The notes under the pieces: generated by a model
The model's input: the letters and a program-made list of their open reading frames with translations, nothing else
Databases searched by the model: none
Told to the model about the DNA's origin: nothing
Source: Larix sibirica
Lineage: Eukaryota; Streptophyta; Pinopsida; Pinales; Pinaceae
Direction of reading: 5' to 3'
NCBI GenBank assembly: GCA_004151065.3
Contig: NWUY0300028654.1
Span: 1 to 39,923 of the forward strand
DNA length: 39,923 nt
Made by a program: the position numbers and the translations under genes
Shown here: positions 1 through 10,732 of the stretch, piece after piece
Numbering within the stretch: the first letter of the stretch is position 1
How the letters are laid out: each line of letters opens with the position of its first letter

Positions 1-882
1 GAAGTCTTTTTGGGAGACCCGAAATGGGGGTCCCTACATTCCAACAAAACTTGTCTTTGAGTGAATGAGTGTGTGTGTCTTAACTCTCTACCTTGACTTG
101 CCTTTATACTTGAGTTGAAACCGTAATCTCTAAATAACTAATGTATAAAAATACACTTTATTAGATTCATCAGCTAAATAGAATACTTTCACTTTATTAC
201 TAAAGTGAATTACAAAGTAGATTTGACTCAAACTACTTCCAACACATTCACATTGAACTTGTGCGAAATTTCTTGTTCGGGCTACAATCTTCAAGACTTC
301 ATGTATGGGTTCTCTTAGTATAACTAGATCCAAATCCATTACCAGGATCAATACAAAACTACATTTATAACACCCTAAGGGACTTTCACTTATCATGTCA
401 TCCCATTTTGACTCGAGAATGCTATAGAAACTTTCTAATGTAGCCTTATCTTTGTGTTCCATGACATGGTCCACGTCATGCTCACCTATTGATCCCAATA
501 TCTACCCTAGAGGCATTGAAATGAATGGATTCCCTTTGAATCATATCCTTCCATATGGATACTCTTGGATTACCACTATATGCTACTCCCAAGAATCAAA
601 TAAGTCTTGGGATAACACACTCCCTATCGCCTCCTCCCTCTAGATGAAGCATGATCTCCACCCATTATTCCATCCACAACTCTTGTAGCTCCCCATTGCT
701 TATCATGTGATGTAGTTTAATTAGTGGGACTCACTCGAAGAAGACAGAACATATAATTACGCCAAAGTAAAACCCCCCTCAATCATACTTATGAAAATAG
801 GTAAGTTGTGTTCTCAACACATCCATAAATATCTGAGCCCATGAATATCGAGTTCCAATGATAACCTATGAGGCTCATTTTA
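1..882. other. unrecognised AT-rich sequence
   Basis: No family is recognised. A minus-strand reading frame of 122 codons (130-498) is open from an ATG. It shows no motif I know: no signal peptide, zinc ligands or retroelement catalytic residues. Its residue composition is not absurd for protein, so it may be a fragment of a decayed element, but chance is equally possible. The sequence around 40-51 resembles a copia LTR end (ttccaaca), without a partner. Confidence 0.3.
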
Positions 883-1080
883 CCACCCGATATTCAATGG
901 GTCACAAATGTCCCACCAAACCACAACAATATATTTTCCACTACCTTCATCCATAATAAAAAGATCAAACTCACTAGGATTACTCCATCCATATTCCACA
1001 TCCCATGTTGATAATGTCACTATGAATGCCTTGATAGCATAATTACCTATTACTACAATATCGGCCTTGGCATGACAAGA
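883..1080 (-). pseudogene. open stretch of unknown origin (66 codons)
   Basis: This minus-strand frame is open for 66 codons, with a stop at each end and no obvious start codon. It is rich in W, D, E and G and lacks the low-complexity look of most chance frames here; one part reads WDVEYGWSNPSEFD and another GSGKYIVVVWWDICD. Upstream at about 1150-1260 the same strand shows another short protein-like run in a different frame, so it may be a piece of a longer decayed coding region. I do not recognise the family. A host gene fragment or an old transposon are both possible. Confidence 0.25.
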
Positions 1081-3703
1081 TCATGAGGATATACTAGATA
1101 TCCTATAGGCCCAACTCCAATTGTTGACCTTACACATCACAGTATCCTTTGGGATTCCACATACTAATTATACAATCCAATAACCTTACCCCTAGGTGCA
1201 TTAGTGGGCACCAAAAGAACTTCAACAACCCACTCTTTGTAAGCATATTTTACACCTTCACACATCCCCTCAACTCCTTGGTGAGCCTATCATGATCTCA
1301 CCCCCTTGAATGGATCAACATCCCTCAATGCATATAAGAAATCCAAACAACTACATCAGTATCATGCTAGATATACACTTTGTTACACACCATTCACTCA
1401 ATTAATTGCTTAACACATGTATTAATCACGCCACTATGCCTTCACATAGATGTGTGATTTAAATGAATGCCTGTTGTTTGACTCTATCTCATGAAGAAAC
1501 CATTGTTCCACTGAAAAAATAATCGTTTAATGCAACTATGCATCATATAATCACACAAACTTATAGGTTCACTGATACTTCTACAAACACACCATGATGT
1601 GACTATCAAACAAAGAGGTGTGATTTCATTCTTTTGTTCCTTCAACTCTTGCGTGATCTAGCAGAACCCCAAATAGGGTTGGTTTTGAGCTCAAAAGTCC
1701 AAAAAATTTACAAAATAAACAATAAAACTGAAGAGGGGGATGAGAGGACCAACCTAGAGGAAGTAAATTTGTATTTCATTGGTACAATCTCTTGCAATTA
1801 ACAACAAGCTTATTAGGGTAATCATCCTCATTTTGAATCCACGCAACAAAAATGAATTTCAAATTGTGTTTTGGCCCTATTTATGCGTAGTATGCCCTAA
1901 ATTTTCCTTGGATCCATACAAGGGCATCCTAGATCTATATTTTACACCATTGGATATTTTTTCGAGAACTTCTAAGCCATGGTTGTTTCATGTGTGCAAG
2001 ATCTTCTTCCAAGGCAAATTTTCTTGTCATATTGTCAATAGAGTTTGCTCTCCCTTTTAGGTATATTTCTTCAAAAGATAATTTACACATTGCATTTCCC
2101 TTTACACGTGTTCCATTCAATATTTTTTCCACCCTCTAAGTTTATCCCAGGGTCTCCCCATCTTATCAAGTTGTCTTACCATTCCGAGTTGCATACTTCA
2201 CTTGCCAAGTGATAATACTCTAGTTTTCACGAGTTATTGATATTTTAACACCTGCTTCATTTTGGCATTTGTACCACTCACTTCCCCTCGGGATCAAGAG
2301 TCTTTATAGTCTACTTTTATGTCACGAAACTCATATTTCACTCTTCCCATTGCTATCCTCTTTCCTAAACTCCAGAGTGGTCCCTTATGGTTTAGACATT
2401 GTTTGTCACTTTGCAATTGAACCATATTTCACTCATTCATGTGGCAAATCCTAATTTCACTTTAACCATCATTCATTCTTTCCAAGGATATCCCCCCATG
2501 GTTCCCCTATGGTTACCTCTATCTTCTATCACTTTCCCGACATACAGTTCAAAATACCTCTATTCTTCATAAAAGAGAAAATACAAAAAACATCTACAAA
2601 AAATCAAAACAACAAAGTGGGATAAATTGAAGAAAGTTCTCACTTTTTTTCTAACGGGATTTTATACCCTCTCTTGACCAATTTGGCAATATTACGTGTC
2701 ACCTTTTTTTGGAGAATTTGTATCAATTATCCATGTGTTTATCTATATAGTAGTTTTGGATGTTTAACTCTTGCTCATATCATCCCATCAATATTATTGC
2801 CATGGATCCTGAGCTTGCAAAACCCCATGGCCTCATTTACTTGTCACTCTAATCCTTGAATCAATCTCTTATTATCATTCTTACTTTGTATTCATGGTCC
2901 CTAGTCCACCAATTGCATTACTCCTTTCCATTAAGTGGCATGGCCCAAGTTAGCCTCTTTTTATGCTTTGTTCAATGGAAATCCTAAGTCCCATACTCGT
3001 TGCCCAAATCATGTCTCGTTGTCAAAATATCAATATGTAACATCCCTCATTTTTTTTCCACCTCATGTTAGTTTAGAGGGTGCACTCATGTTGTTCCCCA
3101 ATGAATCTAACCCAATCAACATCAACACATTCATTATGGGGGTTTAATTAAAAGTACCCAATACCTTGGTTTTCATTTTCCTCATTGGTAGTATTCCTCG
3201 TATGTCACAATGGATTTTTCATCATCGATCTTTATAAAGGTGGTTCCAATTCGTGTTCAATGTGAAGACATATATTCACACCAAGCTAGTTCATTTAGTA
3301 CCTTGGGACCCATTATACTTATTAGTAGGCCACCTCGTATGTGGAAATGATTTTTTCTTTATCTATAACTAGATGGTTTTTCCCATGCTCGACCACAGCT
3401 CACTATCAAATTGGGGATATTTGTATACAGTAATTATAGTAGTGTCCCATATCTAGTTGAAGACGTTGAACATGTATCGCTCGATTTCAACATTTCTTTT
3501 GAGCCTCTTGATAGAACTAGCATCTCGACAACTCTCTACATGCTTGAGATATATTTTGACTATATGATGTGCCCCTAACCTTAGATATCATGGGGTATTT
3601 GTTATCACCCTCATTTCATTCATTTGTGGAATTTAAGTGATTTTAACGAAAAACATCACAAAGAAATATTAACACACCTTAATACTCTTGAAAGCATAGT
3701 TTA
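1081..3703. other. unrecognised noncoding sequence
   Basis: There are only short frames with no recognisable motifs on either strand. The ORFs at 1779-2060 (+), 1935-2132 (-), 2269-2454 (+), 2674-2859 (+) and 2935-3147 (+) overlap, contradict each other and resemble no known protein. Composition is similar to the flanks. Probably decayed repeat DNA. Confidence 0.3.
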
Positions 3704-3886
3704 TAGGTCAATTACATGGCATTCACCCCAACCAATCTTGTAATTGAATAAGTAAAGGTTTGTGTGAACTTTCTCATCAGAATGACACAATAACACATGA
3801 TATCCATTAATACCCATGAGAAACATTCCAATTCCTGAATCAAATAATTTTTCATCCCACAAATGACCAAGGATGTCAAAAAAGGA
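3704..3886 (-). pseudogene. open stretch of unknown origin (61 codons)
   Basis: A minus-strand frame is open for 61 codons between stops. It includes runs such as GHLWDEKLFDSGIG and CHSDEKVHTNLYLF, which look more protein-like than most frames in the region. A second minus-strand frame (3712-3906) overlaps it and begins with ATG but is less convincing. The preferred frame seems to continue upstream past one stop, as expected for an old pseudogene fragment. No family is recognised. Confidence 0.22.
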
Positions 3887-4524
3887 CTAATGGGTAAGCA
3901 CAACATTAGTTAAACAAAACACATGGGATCCCATGGCTAAAGATTGGGCATTCACACCTGAACTTGTTTTCATACAAGTTCAACTTTTTAGTCTATAAAA
4001 CAGAGTACATGGATATGCATTTTATATGAACTATGAATGTAAGGTTATGATAGAGTAGTTAAACCAAATAGAGAAGAATCTTCTCTAGTATTACTTAGTA
4101 TAGTGTTTGCTTACTTTCATGCTATCCATTTTCCCATCCAAAGCATCCAAACATAAGGGTAAGTTTTGTATGTTCATCGTGAAAGGCTAAGAGAGACCCA
4201 TTGGAGGTTTAAAGGACCCTCACATAGAGAAGATTGAAGCTCACATATTCATGTTCTTTCCTAGGTGATACATTTCATGTTATTTATTGGATAATAAAGA
4301 AATCTTTCTCTTTCCATTCAAAAATTGATGTTTAAATGATGGTTGAATCATTGAAAATCACTCTTTTAATGATTTAATGGTTTAATAGTTGCTATACATT
4401 CTAGGGGATAGATACATTATTTATGTTGTTTCTCTTTTATTCCTTTTGTCTGCTCTGAGTTCTAACAATAAGCTAAAATGAGTTTTTTCTACTCATGCAC
4501 AAAAAATCCATAGGCAACCATAAT
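3887..4524. other. unrecognised sequence before a copia remnant
   Basis: No open frame or motif is recognised. There is a 7-bp inverted repeat (gaacttg/caagttc) near 3960-3985. The right part could hold unrecognisable 5' portions of the plus-strand copia RT that becomes visible from about 4525. Confidence 0.25.
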
Positions 4525-5170
4525 AATGTTTCATATCAATGATTGCAAACTTTGTCCTACACCTTTTCATTATGGAGTCAAATTGATTGGCATGTGTACT
4601 TCATTGATTCTAATTTGTGTATCAACATCTTGTTGACAGTCTCTTATACTTGACTCATAATACATTGAACATCATCTTTGTTGTGCATCTTATTACCAAA
4701 TATATGTAGTGCCCGAATGAAATCCATTGGCTTGAAACAAAAAAGGATTTTGTGATATATTAAGGTCGCATACCAATTTGGTATTTAGTACTCTCATGAG
4801 GGGGTGGGTTAACTTGATGGAATATATAAATTTAGACTGGGTTGGATATCAAGATGAGCATAAAAACACTTTCAAATATGCCTACTTTCTTAGCTTGATT
4901 CATGTTGCATCATCGAGCAGGAAGCGATCTACGATCTCTCTTTCTTCCATCGAGGAAACATATAGGAGTGTCATTCCAATTGAGTAAAAGTAATATGGAT
5001 TCAAACAATATTGGACTAGAGTGGAATTTTTCATGAGTGACATATGTTACTTCAATGTGATAATCAACGTGCAACTCATATTACTCACCATCTATTGTAT
5101 CATATGAAGACCAAACTTATTGACGTCCATTAGCACTATATTCAACAATCGATAGATGATCAAATTATTA
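4525..5170 (+). pseudogene. decayed Ty1/copia RT C-terminus and RNase H
   Basis: Read on the plus strand with several frame changes, this stretch follows the order of a copia RT/RNase H tail. A GVKL-like motif near 4575 is followed by LLYLTHNT and a FVVHLITKYM run at about 4635-4715, then the ILxYIK element before RNase H. The frame 4778-4987 then gives the RNase H start (LDWVGYQDEHKNT, matching the family's D-W-x-G-x-x-D-x-R-K-S-T) and the LSSIEETYRS block, matching family LSSxEAEY. A CDNQ-like motif follows near 5060. In copia RNase H the D, E and D residues of these motifs are catalytic. The fragment has stops and no LTR in reach, so it is an old remnant. Its strand is opposite to every other element identified here. 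Confidence 0.72.
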
Positions 5171-6082
5171 AAAAATAGGGTTATGACAATGGAGGAAATA
5201 GAATATATGTTCTCATTCATGATGTCCAACCATTAATCCTTGTCCTTAGAGGGAAATACCTTTAGACCTTGTTAATAATAGGATGGGAAATACCTTCAAA
5301 CCTTATTAATAGTTGGGGCACAAGATCTCTCTAAAATAAATAAGGGCCCTGAGACCTTCAATATTCATAATAACAACCCTATTTTGGGAGAATTATCTTG
5401 AATGCCAATTATTTATATATGGAGATATATATAAATAATATACTTATCCATTTATGTGAGCAATGTCCACCTAGAGCAGTTGTTTTGAATAAGTGAGGCA
5501 CGAATTTTGACGCTCATTTAGTGGAAGGTATTGGAACAACCTAAATGGGATTGGCTTAGATGGAGTATTGTCCCTTTAAGGATTAGAAGGATAAAAATTT
5601 TCACCAGACCTATGAAAAAGGCCATCTATGTCATGTTTCATGCTCTTTTTGGCTTCATAAAAGAAGATTTCATTAAGGAGGTATAATTGGTTATGTCCCT
5701 TCTTGTCCCCAAAGACAAGCTTAAGGTCGGGGATGCTTTAATGTTACACTGTGTACTTCATGTCATCTTGACTTAGTGGACATTAGTGTCAAGAATGCAA
5801 GGTGCTAATGGTTTTTCATCAACATAGAGGTTAGAAGGTGTCCTTAATGATTTTCATTAATTTGTTGATTGAAAGGTAGCCTAGTGGTCAATCATTTATG
5901 AGGTAGTTAGAGTTAGTTAACCTAGAATTAACCTTTATAAAAATGGATCTAGGATCCCATTATAACACATCATGTGAGATATTATTTATTTGTTATTCAT
6001 GTGTATTAATAGTAACAATGTTACCCACCATATCATTTATGCTATATTCACTATTTATCTTGTATAAATTGCGTGTAGACTT
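5171..6082. other. unrecognised sequence, perhaps decayed LTR or leader
   Basis: No convincing coding region is seen. A short imperfect tandem duplication (gggaaatacctt repeated about 34 bp apart) lies near 5250-5310. A TATA-like string (tttataaaaatgg) at about 5934-5946 on the plus strand follows a run rich in agttag motifs, which is common in plant LTRs, but no second copy or boundary is visible. The copia LTR starts immediately after this stretch. Confidence 0.25.
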
Positions 6083-6529
6083 TGTTGGAATATTCACCAA
6101 TACTGAGAGGGGGGGTGAATCAGTATTGACTAGTTTAAACATTTTTTTACTTCTTAGACTTGTAATTGCATCCCATATATCATACAATAAAGCACATAAG
6201 CATAAATACATAGTACACAAATATTTTACATGGAAACCCAAACAGGAGAAAACCACATAATGTTGTTCTTATGTTTATAAAGTGTACATTCAATTTATGT
6301 GCACCAACACAAAGGAAGCACCAACTCCCTAATTTTATAGCACCAACTAGATGGAGGCACCAACCCCCTTGTGAGCACCAAATCACACTTCTCAAGCACC
6401 AACCTGAAGGGGATTACAATCTCCCATCCCTGCCCCAATCCTACCACCCTGGTATGAAGAAGAATATCAACCTACCACTATCACTATCTTCACACCATCA
6501 TTATCTTTACACTGACGTTGTCATTACTT
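6083..6529 (-). repeat. partial copia 3' LTR (U5 end) of copy A
   Basis: It begins with tgttgg and aligns over its length with the left end of the LTR at 8907, roughly 85-90% by eye. It ends abruptly at the N at 6530, where the full LTR would continue for about 1.4 kb. The last 63 bases (6467-6529) are identical to 9292-9354 although the sequence before is diverged. It carries six gcaccaa motifs (GTTGGTGC on the element's strand) spaced 17-22 bp. Confidence 0.78.
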
Positions 6530-6530
6530 N
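6530..6530. other. single N at a homology breakpoint
   Basis: One undetermined base separates LTR sequence on the left from protease-coding sequence on the right. The two are not adjacent in any intact copia element. A one-base N here is best read as an assembly join or an unresolved gap of unknown true length. Confidence 0.7.
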
Positions 6531-7258
6531 ACTTAGAAAATTATGCTTAATATTTTCAACAAATAGCCACAACATATTTGTTTCCAAGACCGACTGTGCC
6601 TTTTTCCCAAAATTTTGTCTAAATTGCCATTGCCAAATGTGACAAACCCTTCTTTTTCTTTCTTTAATGACACAAATATATTTTTGTCACCTGTCATATG
6701 CTTTGAGCATCCACTGTCAACACACCATTGAATTCTTTTATTTTGGGCTTGTAAGGCAAGTCCACATTCCTCAACCTTCAATTCTTCTTGCTTCTTTTTC
6801 CAAGTTCTGTGTTGTTCCTCTATATGATTGGAAAGAACCTGTCTTGTTTTCCTTGAAGAAACTGACGAATTACTTCTACAATTTATGGATATGTGTCTAA
6901 AATTATTACATTTGTAGCATTCAATTTCATAACCTAGAGCCCTAAAGCTGTTATAATTTCCGTCAAAATCCACACAAGGATTTTTGAGATAATTTCCTTC
7001 ATAGTGATTCTTGGGATTCTCATAGCTACTTATATTCCATGTGTTTCTACGCCTTGTATAGGCTCTAGAATTTATATCCTTATGCCCAAATTTATAGCAA
7101 GAATAACATAAGCCAAGAAAATTATTTTGGTACCTGAGTGTGGGTGGTCTCCAAGTTGGTGCAATTCTTCTGAAATCGTGATCTTCATTTTGAGTCTTCT
7201 CTATTGTTGGTGGTTGATTCCATGTTCTCTTGAATGTATGATCTTCTTCTTGATTCAA
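6531..7258 (-). pseudogene. copia protease with two extra zinc knuckles (copy A)
   Basis: The minus-strand frame gives 241 codons. Residues about 51-64 form a zinc knuckle whose last Cys is Ser (CYSCYKFGHKDINS). Residues about 114-127 form an intact CCHC knuckle (CYKCNNFRHISINC). The aspartic protease site VDSGCSKHMTG follows, with the catalytic Asp at residue 181. The FGNGN/ILGK region of the protease follows and then shifts frame, so the last 25 residues are not native. From 6646 rightward the DNA is essentially identical to copy C (18846 onward). To the left, the alignable sequence is clearly diverged. In an active element this enzyme cleaves the Gag-Pol polyprotein in the particle; here integrase does not follow, so it cannot be functional. 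Confidence 0.8.
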
Positions 7259-8840
7259 CTTTATCGTTGGTTTCTGTATGTCCTCTTTTAGAGGTTTTCA
7301 TTTCTCTTTGATGGAACCTTTAATAGCATCTGCATAACTCCTTTGCTCTGCTTCATTTTCCTTCATCATAAAGCTTGAACCCTTATCAATATCATTTTGT
7401 TTATATCCAAGTCTAGACCTGTCATCAAAGGGATTTTGATTGCCAAGGATTTCATCCAGTATTTTGGTGCTATTGCCAAAATTTTGTTAGATGTCCTTCT
7501 TTTGTAGTTCCTTTCTTAGTGAGACTATTTCAATTTCCATATTATTATATATCTTCTCCTTTTCTACAAGTTTTGTTTTGAGTGTTTATTCAATCGCCTT
7601 GGACTCTTCCAACCGAACCTTAGATCTATGAAAATTTGCTTGGTTTCTTCATGATTTCTGTTAGAGCTTTGAGAGTCTTCGTTTAGTTTTCTTATCTCTT
7701 CCTTGAGTGGCTTGTTTTTCTTCCTTTCTTTTTTTAGATTACTTAAGGCACTAATCAATTCTTCCTCAAGATTCACTTCTTCTTCTTCACAGTCTTCCTC
7801 ATTATTCTTAGTAGTTTCCTCTAATTCCATGAAGAGCATTCTTCGTGAGTCATTGTCACTATCACCATCTTCATCAAATGAGGAATTATCCTCTTTTGAA
7901 TAGAGAATTTTCTTTTTCAAAAATCTTCTTTTATTTATTTCCTTGTCCCTTTTATGATATTTCTTTTCTTTCTTCGGAACTTCTTCTTCATCACTATCCG
8001 AGCCCTTTGCATAAGGACATTTGAAAGCAAAATGACCAATTTTACCACAATTAAAACAATTGAAAGAAAGATTACCTTTGTACTTCTTGGTTCCCTTTTT
8101 TAACTTTCTCACAAAGTTGGCTTTTTCTTCATTGTTTGAATCATCACTGCAGCTAGAGCATGAGCATGATTTTGACTTTTTCTTTTTCTTCCTTGACTTC
8201 TTAGAGGCCTTGAAATCTACTTCCCTTCTGGATGGATTTTCCTGTTTTGTTCTCATTTCGCATGCTATAAGAATTTCATGTAATTCATCCACAATTTATC
8301 TAGATATTGTCCTTCCTCTAGAGATGATAGTTTAGAATCAAACCTCATCGGGGGAGATTTGAGTATTTTCTGAAAAATTACTGGACTTTAAATCTTTTCT
8401 CCCATTCCTCTCATGGTATTCACAATTTCATCATCTCGAAGAAAATAAGCTGCAATATCTTCATCTTCCTTCATTTTCAAGTGTTCAAATTGTCTTAGGT
8501 AAGTTTGAAGCTTATCCCTTTGACTTTAACATCTCCTTCATACACATTCTTGAGTTTGTCCCATATTTCTTTTGTTGAGGTACAATGCATAACCTTGACA
8601 AATTGTGATCTTGTTAGATCACCCAAAATCACATGCATGGCCTTTGCATTACATTCAAAGGGTCTTCTTTCAATTGTACTGGTCGTTGCAGTAGTATTTG
8701 ATACAATGTATTCATTTACTACATCCTACCAAACCTCAAGTCCATGTGACTAGAAGTTTCATCCTTATGCTCCAGAAAGCATAGTTCAACCCGTTAAATA
8801 ATGGTAATCCATGCTTGATATATTCTCCGTGCTTATCCAT
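7259..8840 (-). pseudogene. copia gag, Sirevirus-like, broken (copy A)
   Basis: The start is placed at 8840, where MDKHGEY leads into LPLFNGLNYAFW, the conserved N-terminus of plant copia Gag. A stop follows after about 34 codons and the frame then shifts repeatedly. The longest open part (7564-8292, 242 codons) has a basic Lys/Arg stretch, a CCHC knuckle at residues about 79-92 (CFNCGKIGHFAFKC), an acidic segment and a Glu/Lys/Leu-rich part likely to form a coiled coil. The frame at 7260-7560 adds a LDEILGNQNPFDD run before the protease region. The knuckle binds RNA during packaging in active elements. The acidic/coiled-coil tail fits Sirevirus Gag. All the visible breaks are shared with copy C. 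Confidence 0.8.
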
Positions 8841-8892
8841 TATTCTTACCATGATCTACCTTTCAGTGGTTAAACTATTCCTGAAGGAACCA

Positions 8893-8904
8893 ACTCTAAT
8901 TCCA
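8893..8904 (-). other. degraded primer-binding site (copy A)
   Basis: The plus-strand string actctaattcca lies two bases from the LTR edge. It differs at three of twelve positions from gctctgatacca, the complement of the tRNA-iMet-type PBS seen intact at 28001-28012. Its position confirms that the LTR to its right is the 5' LTR of copy A. Confidence 0.7.
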
Positions 8905-8906
8905 AT

Positions 8907-10732
8907 TGTTGGGATATTCACCAATATTGAAAGGGGGGTGAATTGGTATTGACCAATTTAAACAATTGTTTTACTTCTTAGACTTGTAATTGCATCCCAT
9001 ATATCATACAATAAAGCACATAAGCATAAATACACAGTACACATAGATTTTACATGGAAACCCAAATGGGAGAAAACCATGGAATGTTGTTCTTATGTTT
9101 ATAAATAGTACATTCAATTTATGTGCACCATCACAAAGGAAGCACCAACTCCCTAATTTTCTAGCACCAACTAGAGGGAGGAACCAACCCCCTTGTGAGA
9201 ACCAACTCACACTTCTCCAGGCACCAACTTGAAGGAGAATAAAATCTCTTGTCCTTGCCCCCATCCTACCACCCTGATATGAATAAGAATGTCAACCTAC
9301 CACTATCACTATCTTCACACCATCATTATCTTTACACTGACGTTGTCATTACTTTTTCATTGTCATCAACGGCTCCTGTTTTGATCTTCAAATTTGTTCC
9401 TCAACTGTACACAATGCTAACCAATCTTTCACTTCACTGTTCAGAAGACTTCATCAAATTTGCTTCATATCATCCTTAAATATGTTTCCATTAAATAGGG
9501 CATATCCCTGCTTCACAAGGTGATACAAGTCTACTCTTCAATTTTCTCCTTCTTGTACCAAATAATTAGTCCTCAAATACTTTTGAGTTTGGATAAGCTC
9601 TCATACAAGTTCCAAGGTGAGATTCGCACAAGAGGCTTAGTAAGCCTTCACATAGTCATCTAGGCTATATAAAATAATCTTCAAGCGATACCATGATATA
9701 GAATGAAGTGAATCCAAAACCTAGTCCACTAGTTCATCCATAAATAACAACTACATAACATATAAACTCAGTCCACTAGGAACCAAGATAAACAATACTG
9801 GGTGTACTTACACATGACAGAGTGTGGCCTTCAATCAATCCTTGACATTGCTGGATCAACCCTTAGAATGCGTGTCAGGATCAACACTTAATTATGCAAT
9901 CAATACACCTAAAACATTTATTACTTTTGTTGTGCAATTCCCCTCGTTATACCTTCGGTTCTCTGTACTTTGTTGTCCTTTTATGTACCTTCACTTATGT
10001 ATCTTTTGTACCTTCATTCTTGCCTTCTGGTCAAGATTTCCCTTTGACAAGATCAAAATACCTCTTGAATTATGTCCACAAAAAAATCCTTGAATAATGT
10101 GCCAAACTATCCTTCTAGATGATCTTAAAATTTGCAAACAAAGTCTCTCATGCTAAGCCTAAATTCTTAGCAATTTAACCCTAAAAACAATCACAAGTCT
10201 TCATTTCATAACCCTAGCAAACTTTGCTCAATATCCTTCTTGCCTCAACTTGTTATCCTTGTTCATCCGCTATAGAACCCTTGTACTTTGCTTTATCTTC
10301 AGTAGAAAGATGTATGTTGGGTAATGTTCAAATGAGGAGACTTTGACGCCTATTTATACTAGCCCAAGTCTTATTTTATGGGTCGAATTGTAATTTTTTC
10401 ATTAAAGCTGATATGTCATTTTACTTGAACTTTCATTTAGAGCCGACCTATCCTTCATTTGATTAGCACTTTAGAAGGTTTCTTTTAGGGTTGTTTTACC
10501 CCCTTTTTAAGGGAAACTTCCAAGCATCTTTAGGGCACTTCAAGACCCTTGTTTCGAGGCTTTTTCCATACATATTTAAGGATTTTATAGTACATTTCAT
10601 GTGGACATATCTTCATTACATTTAGGGGTTTCCTTATTTATTTTAGGGACTTCTTCATTTGTCATCATGGCTTTAGGACTTTTAGTCTTCTTCCTACTTG
10701 GATTTTGATATCAATGACAACCTTGTTCAACA
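8907..10732 (-). repeat. full copia LTR shared by copies A and B (1,826 bp)
   Basis: On the plus strand it runs from tgttggg to ttcaaca, so on the element's strand it starts TGTTGAAC and ends with CA. A PBS remnant lies to its left and a purine tract to its right, so it is at once the 5' LTR of copy A and the 3' LTR of copy B. It pairs with the LTR at 21107-22987: nearly identical for the first 354 bases, then diverged with indels. The U5 end carries the gcaccaa motif array (9125, 9142, 9164, 9221, plus degraded copies at 9181 and 9199). Confidence 0.85.
10351..10358 (-). promoter_or_regulatory. TATA box of the shared LTR
   Basis: On the minus strand this reads TATAAATA, in the context GTATAAATAGGCG. 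It is placed inside the LTR with about 1.4 kb of LTR downstream of it. The same string occurs at the matching place in the LTRs at 21107-22987 and 14165-15921. It is the likely core promoter of the element family. Confidence 0.65.

Larger units (their letters stand above)
6083..10732 (-). mobile_element. copia element A (gag-protease only, polymerase missing)
   Basis: From right to left on the minus strand this copy has a 5' LTR (8907-10732), a degraded primer-binding site, gag, zinc knuckles and protease. It then jumps at a single N (6530) directly into a partial 3' LTR (6083-6529). Integrase, RT, RNase H and most of the 3' LTR are absent. Either a large deletion or, as likely, an assembly join at the N explains this. 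The right LTR is also the 3' LTR of copy B, so A and B form a shared-LTR chain typical of unequal recombination between related elements. No target-site duplication was found. Confidence 0.72.

Noticed and set aside
5943-6395. Overlapping ORFs on both strands across the LTR start
   Set aside because: They cross the LTR boundary, contradict each other and match no family.
6301-6403. Regularly spaced motif array considered as a CRISPR-like array
   Set aside because: The repeats are only 7-8 bases, the spacers are conserved between LTR copies, and the setting is a plant retrotransposon.
7703-8335. Plus-strand ORFs opposite gag (7703-7903, 8060-8335) and their twins at 19903-20103 and 20260-20535
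   Set aside because: They are Ser/Phe/Leu-rich antisense shadows of the Lys/Glu-rich gag on the minus strand. They recur at the twin locus only because the DNA is duplicated.
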